The notes under the pieces were generated by a model. The model made no database searches, had not been told where the DNA came from, and saw only the letters and a list, made by a program, of their open reading frames with translations. Positions 9,262-16,926 of a stretch of 64,000 bases of DNA are shown here, one piece after another. A program made the position numbers and the translations under genes. Source of the DNA: Arthrobacter sp. (GTDB taxonomy: Bacteria; Actinomycetota; Actinomycetes; Actinomycetales; Micrococcaceae); NCBI GenBank assembly GCA_031277795.1, contig JAITLQ010000018.1:124001-188000 (forward strand), given 5' to 3'. Positions within the stretch are counted from its first letter, which is position 1. The number at the start of each line of letters is the position of its first letter.

Positions 9262-10290
9262 CTAGCCGAAGAGGATGGCCGCCTCGTCGTAGCGGTGCTG
9301 CGGCACCGTCTTGAGCGACTGGAGGGCCGCCTCGAGCGGCACGCGCTCGATGTCGGTGCCCTTGAGCGCCACCATGCGGCCCCACTCGCGGTCGGCGACG
9401 AGGTCGGCGGCGCCCATGCCCATGCGCGTGGCGAGCACGCGGTCGAAGGCGGTGGGCGTGCCGCCGCGCTGGATGTGGCCGAGAGTCGTGGCGCGCGTCT
9501 CGATGCCCGTCATCTCCTCGATGATGGGCGCCAGGCGATCGCCGATGCCGCCCAGGCGCGGACGGCCGTGGCGGTCGAGGCCCAGGGGGGTGTGCACCTC
9601 GTCGGCGTCCTCCGGCACGAAGCCCTCGGCGACCACGACGAGCGGGGCGCGGCCACGGTCCTCGGCGTCGCCGACCCATTCGGCGATCTGCTGCATCGAG
9701 ACCTTCTGCTCAGGGATCAGAACGGCGTGGGCGCCGGCCGCCATGCCCGTGTGCAGGGCGATCCAGCCGGCGTGGCGGCCCATGACTTCGGCGACCATGC
9801 AGCGGTGATGGGACTCGCCGGTGGTGCGCAGGCGATCGATGGCCTCGGTGCCGATCTGCACGGCGGTGTCGAAGCCGAAGGTGTAGTCGGTGCCGCCCAG
9901 GTCGTTGTCGATGGTTTTCGGGACGCCAACGATGGGCAGGCCCTCGTCCGCCAGCCGCTTGGCGCCGGCGAGCGTTCCCTCGCCGCCGATGGCGACGAGC
10001 GCGTCGAGGCCGTGGCGCTCGAGTGCGGCGGCCACGCCGGCGGCGCCGCCGTCCTCGGCGTTGTACGGATGGGTGCGGCTGGTGCCCAGGATGGTGCCAC
10101 CCTGCTTGGAAATGCCGCGGACCATGTGGCGGCTCAGATCCACCGTGAGGCCCTCGAGGACGCCCTTCCAACCATCGAGGAAGCCCACGTACTCCTGCTC
10201 GTGGGACTTGATTCCGTTGAGGACGGCGCCGCGGATGACTGCGTTGAGTCCGGGGCAATCGCCGCCGCTGGTCATGATGCCAACGCGCAT
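9262..10290 (-). CDS. pfkA: 6-phosphofructokinase
   Basis: This enzyme phosphorylates fructose 6-phosphate to the 1,6-bisphosphate in glycolysis. The 342-residue product starts MRVGIMTSGGDCPGLNAVIR. It has the phosphoryl-donor loop IGGEGTLAGA (102-111), the catalytic PKTIDNDLGGTDYTFGFDTA (125-144) and a MGRHAG block. The residue equivalent to E. coli Gly104 is Gly105, which favours ATP, while the residue equivalent to Gly124 is Lys125, as in pyrophosphate enzymes. This is the mixed-substrate (group III) actinobacterial PfkA pattern. The ATG at 10290 was chosen over an upstream in-frame ATG at 10335 because it starts the conserved fold directly. Confidence 0.94.
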   Translation of the reverse strand: MRVGIMTSGGDCPGLNAVIRGAVLNGIKSHEQEYVGFLDGWKGVLEGLTVDLSRHMVRGISKQGGTILGTSRTHPYNAEDGGAAGVAAALERHGLDALVAIGGEGTLAGAKRLADEGLPIVGVPKTIDNDLGGTDYTFGFDTAVQIGTEAIDRLRTTGESHHRCMVAEVMGRHAGWIALHTGMAAGAHAVLIPEQKVSMQQIAEWVGDAEDRGRAPLVVVAEGFVPEDADEVHTPLGLDRHGRPRLGGIGDRLAPIIEEMTGIETRATTLGHIQRGGTPTAFDRVLATRMGMGAADLVADREWGRMVALKGTDIERVPLEAALQSLKTVPQHRYDEAAILFG

Positions 10291-10355
10291 GGCTACTGGC
10301 TCCTGTGTCGTGCGAAAACGTGCAGGGCACGACATTGGGCCCAGGTGATTTGTTC

Positions 10356-10361
10356 AGTGTA
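10356..10361 (-). promoter_or_regulatory. -10 box of pfkA
   Basis: TACACT on the minus strand, 66 bp before the pfkA ATG. No convincing -35 hexamer is visible. Confidence 0.35.
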
Positions 10362-10444
10362 TCTCGGCTCACACGGCGCCAGGTGCACGGTTTCCGCTCT
10401 GTTGCGCCGGGGGCGCGGGGTGCGCGCCGGGCGCGTGCCCAGGG

Positions 10445-10696
10445 CTAGCGCTGCTTGAAGGAACGCACGATGCGCTGCAGCGGGATGCTGCCGTCCGCCC
10501 ACGGGACGATGAGCCACAGGACGAGGTAGAGGCCGATGCCGATGACGGGCAGCAGGAACGAGACGAGCGTGACGAGGCGCACGAGGTTGGCGTCCCAGCC
10601 GAAGCGTTCGGCCAGTCCGGAGCAGACGCCTCCCACCCAGCGGCGCGGGCCGCGGCGGAAGGGGATGGCGCGCAGTGCGCGGTAAACGGTCTCCAC
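10445..10696 (-). CDS. PspC-domain membrane protein
   Basis: The product has 83 residues. PspC domains are small envelope-stress-associated membrane modules. The motif RRWVGGVCSGLAERFGWDANLVRL is followed by one strong hydrophobic segment, FLLPVIGIGLYLVLWLIVPW, the usual PspC order. The GTG at 10696 is preceded by GGAGGAGATCA, a strong ribosome-binding site; an upstream ATG is in another frame. A basic tail (RIVRSFKQR) ends the protein. It lies between aspC and pfkA on the same strand, isolated from aspC by a terminator. Confidence 0.85.
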   Translation of the reverse strand: METVYRALRAIPFRRGPRRWVGGVCSGLAERFGWDANLVRLVTLVSFLLPVIGIGLYLVLWLIVPWADGSIPLQRIVRSFKQR

Positions 10697-10761
10697 TGAT
10701 CTCCTCCATGAATGCTGTGGCGCGGTGGACGGTGACGGGCGCCGCCCTGCTTCAAGCATGC

Positions 10762-10816
10762 ACGAGGGGCGGGTCACGCCCGCGGTGTTTCGCCGCGGGC
10801 GTGACTCGCCCCTCGT
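10762..10816 (-). terminator. Terminator of aspC, 24-bp stem
   Basis: Arms at 10762-10785 and 10793-10816 pair over 24 bp with one G-T wobble, around the loop TGTTTCG. It lies 23 bp beyond the aspC stop on the minus strand. Confidence 0.8.
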
Positions 10817-10838
10817 AGCGGCCGTGCGGCCGCGGAAC

Positions 10839-12026
10839 TCAGGAGAGCAGCTGACGGATGCGCTCGACGCCCTCGGCCAGGTCCTCGTCACCCAGCGCGT
10901 AGGAAAGGCGCAGGTAGCCGGAGGGGCCGAAGGCCTCGCCCGGGACCACGGCCACCTCGGCGCGCTCGAGGATGAAGTCGGCGAGCTCGGCTGAGGTCTG
11001 CGGCGTCACGCTGTCGTACTCCTTGCCCAGCGCGCCGCGCACGTCGACGTAGGCGTAGAAGGCGCCCTTGGGGGTGGGGCAGGAGAAGCCGGGGACGGCG
11101 TTGAGGCCGGCCACCATGGCCTTGCGGCGACGATCGAAGGCCACCTTCATCTCGTCGACGGCGTCGAGCGGGCCGGCGACGGCGGCGAGTGCTGCCATCT
11201 GCGCGACGTTCGACACGTTGCCGGTCGAGTGAGACTGCAGGTTGGAGGCGGCCTTGATGACGTCGCTCGGGGCGATCATCCAGCCCACGCGCCAACCGGT
11301 CATGGCGTAGGTCTTGGCCACGCCGTTCAGGATGACGACCTTCTCAAGCTCGGGCGTGGCGGCGGCGATGGAGGTGAAGACGGCCTCGTCGTAGGTCAGG
11401 TGCTCGTAGATCTCATCGGTGATCACCCAGACGTCGTGCTCGAGGGCCCACGCGCCGATCGCGGCGGTCTCCTCCGGCGTGTAGACGGCGCCCGTCGGGT
11501 TGGAGGGGGAAACGAAGAGCAGCGCCTTCGTCTTCTCGGTCCGCACCGATTCCAGCTGCTCAAGGGTGACCTTGTAGCCCTGCTCGGGACCCGCGAAGAT
11601 CTCCACCGTGGTGCCGCCGGCCAGTGCGATGGCCTCGGGGTAGGTGGTCCAGTAGGGGGCAGGGACGATGACCTCGTCGCCGGCCTGGATGAGCGTCTGG
11701 AAGGCGTTGTACACGGCCTGCTTGCCGCCGTTGGTCACGAGGATCTGATCCACCGACACGTCGATGCCCGAATCACGCTTGGTCTTGGCCACGATGGCCT
11801 CGCGCAGGGCCGGCTGGCCGTTGGTGGGGGAGTAACGGTGGAAGCGGGGATCGCGGGCGGCGGCGACGGCGGCGTCGACCACGTAGTCCGGGGTCGGGAA
11901 GTCGGGTTCGCCGGCGCCGAAGCCGATGACGGGGCGGCCGGCGGCCTTGAGGGCCTTGGCCTTGGAGTCCACGGCGAGCGTCGCCGAAGGGGCGATGGCG
12001 GCGATGCGGGAGGAGATGCGTGACAT
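10839..12026 (-). CDS. aspC: Pyridoxal-phosphate aspartate aminotransferase
   Basis: This class I aminotransferase interconverts aspartate and 2-oxoglutarate with oxaloacetate and glutamate. The 395-residue product has [16 protein letters not shown] and [16 protein letters not shown], the NPTG turn ([12 protein letters not shown]), the cofactor aspartate in [11 protein letters not shown], the Schiff-base lysine Lys238 in [17 protein letters not shown], and a C-terminal LRLSYAL arginine. The ATG at 12026 begins the conserved [19 protein letters not shown]; a longer upstream frame lacks family similarity. Its position next to tRNA-Trp and secE is conserved in Streptomyces and relatives. Confidence 0.94.
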   Translation of the reverse strand: MSRISSRIAAIAPSATLAVDSKAKALKAAGRPVIGFGAGEPDFPTPDYVVDAAVAAARDPRFHRYSPTNGQPALREAIVAKTKRDSGIDVSVDQILVTNGGKQAVYNAFQTLIQAGDEVIVPAPYWTTYPEAIALAGGTTVEIFAGPEQGYKVTLEQLESVRTEKTKALLFVSPSNPTGAVYTPEETAAIGAWALEHDVWVITDEIYEHLTYDEAVFTSIAAATPELEKVVILNGVAKTYAMTGWRVGWMIAPSDVIKAASNLQSHSTGNVSNVAQMAALAAVAGPLDAVDEMKVAFDRRRKAMVAGLNAVPGFSCPTPKGAFYAYVDVRGALGKEYDSVTPQTSAELADFILERAEVAVVPGEAFGPSGYLRLSYALGDEDLAEGVERIRQLLS

Positions 12027-12105
12027 GGACGTCTTCAGATCCTTCGTGGTTCTGGTGGGCACTTCGCTTGGGTCGCTTCCCCTCGTGTGTGGGAGGCGCA
12101 CATCA

Positions 12106-12111
12106 ATCCTA
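12106..12111 (-). promoter_or_regulatory. -10 box of aspC
   Basis: TAGGAT on the minus strand, about 80 bp before the aspC ATG. Only a weak -35 (CTGAGC, 17 bp upstream) is visible. Confidence 0.45.
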
Positions 12112-12193
12112 GGCACGCGCGCGCCCGCGCGCTCAGAGCGGGGGCGATTGAGACGCCGAACGGCGGCGGCGCGGGGCGAGGGAAGGCGCCGGT

Positions 12194-12223
12194 TCGACGC
12201 GGGTGCCCTCGAGCATGTAGACT
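12194..12223 (+). promoter_or_regulatory. Promoter of tRNA-Trp/secE/nusG unit
   Basis: TCGACG (12194-12199) and TAGACT (12218-12223) are 18 bp apart. Transcription would start near 12230, about 43 bp before the tRNA. Confidence 0.6.
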
Positions 12224-12272
12224 CTTCACTCGTGTCATCCACTCACCGATTCGGTGGGCGGAAGCACGGTGA

Positions 12273-12345
12273 AGGGTAGTGGCGCAATTGGTAGCGCAGC
12301 GGTCTCCAAAACCGCAGGTTGCAGGTTCGAGTCCTGTCTGCCCTG
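12273..12345 (+). tRNA. tRNA-Trp (anticodon CCA)
   Basis: The 73-nt cloverleaf begins AGGGTAG and ends CTGCCCT plus a G discriminator; the acceptor stem pairs with one G-T wobble. The anticodon loop is CTCCAAA (anticodon CCA) and the T-arm carries GGTTCGAGTCC. The 3' CCA is not encoded. A single tRNA-Trp directly upstream of secE is typical in this phylum. Confidence 0.97.
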
Positions 12346-12447
12346 CTCTCGAGAGCTTCATCTCGAAACGAAGAACGGCGTGGATCACTCAAGCTCGAAG
12401 AGCCAGTGACCGCGCCGCTTCGACATGACGGACATGGAGGGGCGCAG

Positions 12448-12699
12448 GTGACCGACACCACGGTGAAGGGCTCCGGAGCGAGCAAGAAGAAGCGCGGCTT
12501 CTTCAGTTCCATCGGCCTGTTCCTGGCCCAGGTGGTTCAGGAACTCAAGAAGGTCGTCTCGCCGACCCGCCGCGAGCTGGTGAACTACTGGCTCGTCGTG
12601 CTGGCCTTCGTGGTCATCGTCATGATCGTTGTTGGCTTGCTGGACACCCTGTTCGGCCAGCTGGCGATGTGGTCCTTCACCCGGCCTGCAGAGCAGTAG
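12448..12699 (+). CDS. secE: Preprotein translocase subunit SecE
   Basis: SecE clamps SecY in the Sec translocon. The 83-residue product is the short one-helix form. An amphipathic FLAQVVQELKKVVSPTRRELVNYW stretch (around 29-52) precedes a single transmembrane helix (WLVVLAFVVIVMIVVGLL), the standard SecE layout. The GTG at 12448 follows GGAGGGGCGCAG, a good ribosome-binding site; upstream codons in frame run through the tRNA and were discarded. It is followed by nusG with an 83-bp gap, the near-universal secE-nusG order. Confidence 0.95.
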   Translation: MTDTTVKGSGASKKKRGFFSSIGLFLAQVVQELKKVVSPTRRELVNYWLVVLAFVVIVMIVVGLLDTLFGQLAMWSFTRPAEQ

Positions 12700-12782
12700 T
12701 TCTCCTCGCGGGCCCGGGGGATCCCGGAGCCGGCGAGTAGCAACACCCTCTGAAGTACCGATCACGAAAGCAGGAAGTTCGC

Positions 12783-13562
12783 GTGTCCGAGCAGGAACTC
12801 GAAGCCCAGAACATCGAGGCGTCGCTCGAGAGCACCCCCGAGGTGCCCGCGGAGTCCGACGCCGATCTGGCGGCGGACGCTTTTGTGGTGTCCGAGGATG
12901 AGACCGTCGCCGCCGAGGCCGAGAGCGCGGAGGAGTCCGAGGAGGACCCGAACGCCGCCATTCTGGCCGAGTTCCGCACCAAGCTGCGCCGCCTGCCCGG
13001 CGACTGGTACGTCATCCACTCGTACGCCGGTTACGAGAACCGTGTGAAGGTCAACCTGGAGACCCGCATCCAGACCCTGAACATGGAGGATTTCATCTAC
13101 GAAATCCAGGTCCCCATGGAAGACGTCGTGGAGATCAAGAACACGACCCGCAAGACCGTGCGCCGCGTGCGCATCCCCGGCTACGTCCTGGTCCGCATGG
13201 AGCTGACCGACGAGTCGTGGGGCGTCGTGCGCCACACGCCGGGCGTCACCGGCTTCGTCGGCAACGCCCACGATCCGGTGCCGCTGAGCCTCGACGAGGT
13301 GTACTCCATGCTTGAGCACACCATCGTTCCCGCCGCCGAGGCGGAGAAGACCGGCAAGGCCGCCAAGGTGCCGGTCACGGACGTCAAGGTCGACTTCGAG
13401 GTCGGCGAGTCCGTCATCGTCAACGATGGCCCGTTCGAGACGCTGCCCGCCACGATCTCCGAGATCAAGCTCGAGGCCCGCCAGCTCGTCGTGCTCGTGT
13501 CGATCTTCGAGCGCGAGACGCCCGTGACGCTCTCGTTCTCCCAGGTCACCAAGATCCAGTAG
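12783..13562 (+). CDS. nusG: Transcription termination/antitermination factor NusG
   Basis: NusG binds the RNA polymerase clamp and links it to Rho or the ribosome. The product has 259 residues, longer than E. coli NusG (181), because of an acidic disordered N-terminus of about 70 residues rich in E, A and D, common in Actinobacteria. The NGN domain starts at [17 protein letters not shown]; the KOW domain (about 205-259) contains [19 protein letters not shown] and ends [12 protein letters not shown]. The start is GTG at 12783, preceded by GCAGGAAG. Confidence 0.96.
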   Translation: MSEQELEAQNIEASLESTPEVPAESDADLAADAFVVSEDETVAAEAESAEESEEDPNAAILAEFRTKLRRLPGDWYVIHSYAGYENRVKVNLETRIQTLNMEDFIYEIQVPMEDVVEIKNTTRKTVRRVRIPGYVLVRMELTDESWGVVRHTPGVTGFVGNAHDPVPLSLDEVYSMLEHTIVPAAEAEKTGKAAKVPVTDVKVDFEVGESVIVNDGPFETLPATISEIKLEARQLVVLVSIFERETPVTLSFSQVTKIQ

Positions 13563-13692
13563 TTTTTTCAGTCTTCGCCCCTCATGACCCGCTTTGTTGT
13601 GGGGGCGCGATTCTGGCCGCCGCGCCACGGCGGCCACACTCCCGGTTCACGCTCCTGTGGGCGGGGAAGAAGCAAGAAGGGAAGGACCATTC
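13563..13692 (+). promoter_or_regulatory. Structured leader of rplK-rplA, possible L1 target
   Basis: The gap between nusG and rplK contains a 9-bp hairpin (arms 13614-13622 and 13628-13636, loop CGCCA), and upstream of it a looser pairing of CGCCCC with GGGGCG. L1 regulates the L11-L1 operon by binding such leaders in several bacteria; that this one does so is inference. Confidence 0.3.
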
Positions 13693-14124
13693 ATGGCCCC
13701 CAAGAAGAAGGTCTCCGGCCTCATCAAGCTGCAGATCCAGGCAGGCGCCGCCAACCCGGCCCCGCCGATCGGCCCCGCGCTCGGCCAGCACGGCGTCAAC
13801 ATCATGGAGTTCTGCAAGGCCTACAACGCGGCGACCGAGTCGCAGCGCGGCAACGTCATCCCGGTGGAGATCACCGTGTACGAGGATCGCTCGTTCACGT
13901 TCATCACCAAGACGCCGCCGGCCGCCGAGCTCATCAAGAAGGCCGCCGGTGTGCCCAAGGGCTCCGGTGTCCCGCACACGCAGAAGGTCGGCTCGCTGAC
14001 CCAGGCGCAGGTGGAGGAGATCGCCACCACCAAGATGGAAGATCTCAACGCCAACGATCTGGCCGCCGCCTCCAAGATCATCGCCGGTACCGCCCGTTCC
14101 ATGGGCATCACCGTCCAGGGCTGA
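13693..14124 (+). CDS. rplK: 50S ribosomal protein L11
   Basis: L11 forms the GTPase-associated centre with 23S rRNA and is needed for stringent-response sensing. The 143-residue product has the proline-rich N-terminal switch [24 protein letters not shown] and the rRNA-binding C-terminal domain with [26 protein letters not shown]. Length and both domains are standard. The ATG at 13693 begins [18 protein letters not shown]; the frame extends upstream without similarity. rplA follows after 121 bp. Confidence 0.97.
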   Translation: MAPKKKVSGLIKLQIQAGAANPAPPIGPALGQHGVNIMEFCKAYNAATESQRGNVIPVEITVYEDRSFTFITKTPPAAELIKKAAGVPKGSGVPHTQKVGSLTQAQVEEIATTKMEDLNANDLAAASKIIAGTARSMGITVQG

Positions 14125-14245
14125 AACCCTGAAACCGGTTTCCCCACGCCGTGGGGGAGCCACAACTCGTCGGGTGCACAGGCGCCAGACGGTGGAAGGG
14201 TCGCGCGACCCGCATGACCACGACTGCATAAGGAGACAAACGCAG

Positions 14246-14950
14246 ATGGCAAAGCGCAGCAAAGCATACGAGGCAGCCGCCGCCAAGATCGAGGCCGGCA
14301 AGCTGTACGCCCCGGTCGAGGCGATCGCCCTGGCCCGCGAGACCGGTTCGGCCAAGACCGACTCGACCATCGAGGTGGCCTTCCGCCTCGGCGTCGATCC
14401 CCGTAAGGCCGACCAGATGGTCCGCGGCACGGTGAACCTGCCCAACGGCACCGGCAAGACCGCCCGCGTGGTCGTCTTCGCCAACGGTGACAAGGCCGAG
14501 GCCGCCCGCGAGGCCGGCGCCGACTTCGTCGGTTCGGACGAGCTCATCGAGAAGATCCAGGGTGGCTGGACCGACTTCGACGCCGCCGTGGCGACGCCGG
14601 ACCTCATGGGCAAGGTCGGCCGCCTGGGCAAGATCCTCGGCCCCCGCAACCTGATGCCGAACCCGAAGACCGGCACGGTGACCATGGACGTCGCCAAGGC
14701 CGTCAACGACATCAAGGGTGGCAAGATCGACTTCCGCGTCGACAAGCACTCGAACCTGAACTTCATCATCGGCAAGGCTTCCTTCTCGACCGAGGCTCTG
14801 GCTCAGAACTACGCCGCCGCCCTGGAAGAGGTCCTGCGCCTGAAGCCGTCGGCTTCCAAGGGCCGTTACATCCAGAAGGCCACCATGGCCACCACCTTCG
14901 GCCCGGGCATCGCCCTGGACCCGAACGTGACCCGCGTGGTGTCCGCCTGA
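14246..14950 (+). CDS. rplA: 50S ribosomal protein L1
   Basis: L1 builds the mobile L1 stalk that releases deacylated tRNA, and represses its own operon in many bacteria. The 234-residue product contains the typical [21 protein letters not shown] segment in the second domain and [17 protein letters not shown] near the C-terminus. The ATG at 14246 is preceded by AAGGAGAC. A 13-bp terminator follows, ending the secE-nusG-rplK-rplA stretch. Confidence 0.97.
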   Translation: MAKRSKAYEAAAAKIEAGKLYAPVEAIALARETGSAKTDSTIEVAFRLGVDPRKADQMVRGTVNLPNGTGKTARVVVFANGDKAEAAREAGADFVGSDELIEKIQGGWTDFDAAVATPDLMGKVGRLGKILGPRNLMPNPKTGTVTMDVAKAVNDIKGGKIDFRVDKHSNLNFIIGKASFSTEALAQNYAAALEEVLRLKPSASKGRYIQKATMATTFGPGIALDPNVTRVVSA

Positions 14951-14976
14951 GACCCCAGCTCCTCGTGAGCAACGCG

Positions 14977-15006
14977 AAGGCCCCGGTGCTCTGCACCGGG
15001 GCCTTT
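14977..15006 (+). terminator. Terminator after rplA
   Basis: Perfect 13-bp arms (14977-14989 and 14993-15005) around TCT, followed by TTTCCC. Confidence 0.88.
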
Positions 15007-15170
15007 CCCGTGCCCGCCGGATGCTCGAGCAGCGCGTCGGCTCCATCCCAACGGAATCCGGAAGAGGGACGAAGTGCTGTCGAGGCGACGGCAACTCGCC
15101 CGTCGAGATTTCGGAAATCGATGGGCCAAAGAATCCCTATCTAGGGAGTTCCTCTCCCGTCATTGCCTGC

Positions 15171-15335
15171 TATGCTGATCTCGAACGTGGTGCCAGGTTG
15201 CATGACAGGGCGACCGGCGCCACGCGGTTTCACCGGTTGCCCCCAAGACCCGGTGAGACCACCGCCGTCGGTCGGTCCCCCCAAGGACCGGCGGCCAGAG
15301 GCCCCCTTCCACCCCCCAATGGGAAGGGGGCCTCT
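15171..15335 (+). ncRNA. Candidate small RNA between rplA and rplJ
   Basis: TATGCT (15171-15176) could serve as a -10 box with a start near 15182. The transcript would end at a perfect 14-bp hairpin (arms 15297-15310 and 15322-15335), giving about 155 nt. Internal pairing such as GGTCC with GGACC is present around 15275-15292. The -35 is poor, and no known RNA family was recognised. The hairpin could instead protect against read-through into rplJ. Confidence 0.3.
15297..15335 (+). terminator. Hairpin with perfect 14-bp stem upstream of rplJ promoter
   Basis: Arms 15297-15310 and 15322-15335 pair perfectly around an 11-nt loop, followed by CCCTGTCTT. It lies 290 bp beyond the rplA terminator, so it ends some other transcript or insulates the rplJ promoter. 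Confidence 0.65.
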
Positions 15336-15378
15336 CCCTGTCTTCGGCCCCCTATGGCGCGGCTCACGCCCGCCCGAT

Positions 15379-15407
15379 TTGGCCAGCCCCTCGTCCGCCT
15401 GTAGTCT
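15379..15407 (+). promoter_or_regulatory. Promoter of rplJ-rplL
   Basis: TTGGCC (15379-15384) and TAGTCT (15402-15407), spaced 17 bp. The start near 15414 gives a leader of about 180 nt. Confidence 0.6.
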
Positions 15408-15412
15408 TGAGC

Positions 15413-15593
15413 GGTACCAAAGACCGTCGGTTGCATCACGCCTGTGATGCTGAAGGTTCCCGCTAGCGGGACGGCCCACGCAGGTAACGAACTTTTCTCG
15501 CCGTTCTCGTAACGGCCGTGACGAGCCCCGTGCCCTGCGCCCGGGGCTCGTTTCGTTTCAGGGGCCAGCCGACCACACCCCGGAAGGAGGGTT
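15413..15593 (+). promoter_or_regulatory. L10-type mRNA leader with attenuator hairpin
   Basis: The leader begins with AAGACCGTCGGTTGC, includes a small GCATCAC/GTGATGC hairpin and the CTAGCGGG stretch, and ends in a 10-bp hairpin (arms 15521-15530 and 15542-15551) followed by TTCGTTT. L10 or the L10-L12 complex binds such leaders and represses rplJL. The assignment rests on position and layout, not on a covariance search. Confidence 0.5.
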
Positions 15594-16166
15594 ATGGCTA
15601 CGTCGCAGAAGGAGGTCTCCGTCGAGGAGATCACCGCCGACTTCAAGGAGTCGTCCGCCGCTGTCCTGACCGAATACCGTGGGCTCACCGTTGCACAGCT
15701 CAAGACTCTCCGTCGTTCGCTTGGTGCTGACACCAAGTACGCGGTTGTCAAGAACACCCTGACGGGTATTGCGGCCAAGGCTGCCGGCATCGACGCGTTC
15801 GATGGCCAGCTCGCCGGCCCCACCGCCATCGCCTTCATCAAGGGCGACGCTGTCGCCGCTGCCAAGGGCCTGACGGACTTCGCCAAGGACAACGACAAGC
15901 TCATCATCAAGGCTGGCTTCTTCGAGGGCAAGGCCATGGATGCAGCGGAGATCGCTGCTCTGGCCGCTCTTGAGTCCCGCGAGTTCCAGCTGGCCCGCGT
16001 GGCCGGCGTGCTGCAGGCTCCGGCTTCCGCCGCCGCCCGCATCATCGATGCGCTGCGTCTGAAGCTCGAGGAGGGTGCCCCGGCCGTCGCCGAGGCCCCC
16101 GCCGCGGAAGCCCCCGCTGCCGAGGAGGCCCCCGCGGCCGCCGAGGAAGCGACCCCCGAGGCCTGA
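15594..16166 (+). CDS. rplJ: 50S ribosomal protein L10
   Basis: L10 anchors L7/L12 dimers to the ribosome as the stalk base. The product has 190 residues; the L10 core (about 5-160) includes YRGLTVAQLKTLRRSL and YAVVKNTL. The final 32 residues are an A/P/E-rich tail (from EEGAPAVAEAP onward) beyond the usual length. The ATG at 15594 follows GGAAGGAGGGTT. rplL follows after 72 bp in the same operon. Confidence 0.96.
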   Translation: MATSQKEVSVEEITADFKESSAAVLTEYRGLTVAQLKTLRRSLGADTKYAVVKNTLTGIAAKAAGIDAFDGQLAGPTAIAFIKGDAVAAAKGLTDFAKDNDKLIIKAGFFEGKAMDAAEIAALAALESREFQLARVAGVLQAPASAAARIIDALRLKLEEGAPAVAEAPAAEAPAAEEAPAAAEEATPEA

Positions 16167-16238
16167 GCCTCGAACCCCACCACACTTTTCGCTGCGCCCT
16201 CTTCTTGAGGCGCGCGGCACATGAGAAAGGACGCCACC

Positions 16239-16613
16239 ATGGCGAAGCTCAGCACCGAAGAGCTCCTTGAGTCCTTCAAGGAGATGACCATTATCGAGCT
16301 CTCCGAGTTCGTGAAGCAGTTCGAGGAGACCTTCGAGGTCACCGCCGCCGCCGTCGCCGTTGCCGGCCCGGCCGCCGGTGCCGCCGCTGCCGAGGAAGAG
16401 AAGGACGAGTTCGACGTCATTCTCGAGTCGGCTGGCGACAAGAAGATCGGCGTCATCAAGGAGGTGCGCGCCCTCACCTCCCTCGGCCTGAAGGAGGCCA
16501 AGGAGCTCGTCGACGGCGCGCCGAAGGCCGTCCTCGAGGGCGCCAACAAGGAGACCGCGGAGAAGGCCAAGGAGGTCCTCGAGGCCGCCGGCGCCACCGT
16601 CACCCTCAAGTGA
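16239..16613 (+). CDS. rplL: 50S ribosomal protein L7/L12
   Basis: This is the multicopy stalk protein that recruits translational GTPases. The 124-residue product has an N-terminal dimerisation domain ([18 protein letters not shown]), an alanine-rich hinge ([20 protein letters not shown]) and the C-terminal factor-binding domain with [28 protein letters not shown]. The ATG at 16239 follows GAGAAAGGACG. A 16-bp terminator lies 37 bp downstream. Confidence 0.97.
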   Translation: MAKLSTEELLESFKEMTIIELSEFVKQFEETFEVTAAAVAVAGPAAGAAAAEEEKDEFDVILESAGDKKIGVIKEVRALTSLGLKEAKELVDGAPKAVLEGANKETAEKAKEVLEAAGATVTLK

Positions 16614-16649
16614 TCTCGTCCGGGGTCTGCCCCGGATGACTCACGCGTT

Positions 16650-16686
16650 CGAGCCCCGTTCCGCCCCTGTGGCGGGACGGGGCTCG
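16650..16686 (+). terminator. Terminator of rplJ-rplL
   Basis: Arms 16650-16665 and 16671-16686 form a 16-bp stem with one T-G wobble and the loop CCTGT. Confidence 0.8.
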
Positions 16687-16874
16687 TCCCGTTAACGCGT
16701 GGGTGCCAGCCGGGTGAGAAGAGCGGCGACAAGAGCACGACGGCGCGCGTCCGGCTGGGGGAGCGGCACGCGGCGGTGCGGGGTCGGGGTGGGCCCGACG
16801 GCGCGTGACCGGGGGAGCAGCGAGGGGCGGTCAGCCGCGCGCTCAGGCGGGCGAACGCCGTCGGGCACGAGAAA

Positions 16875-16912
16875 GGGCCGGTGCGGCCGCCTGGTGGCGG
16901 CCGCACCGGCCC
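16875..16912 (-). terminator. Terminator of the thiolase gene
   Basis: Perfect 17-bp arms (16875-16891 and 16896-16912) with a 4-nt loop. On the minus strand the stem is followed by TTTCTCG, and it lies just past the thiolase stop. Confidence 0.85.
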
Positions 16913-16926
16913 ACGTGGTGTGGGGC

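Larger units (their letters stand above)
15007..15593 (+). other. 587-bp rplA-rplJ intergenic region
   Basis: No coding sequence is visible. The first half holds a possible promoter (TATGCT at 15171) and a strong hairpin at 15297-15335, together a small-RNA candidate. The second half holds the rplJ promoter (15379-15407) and a structured L10-type leader ending in an attenuator. Confidence 0.6.
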
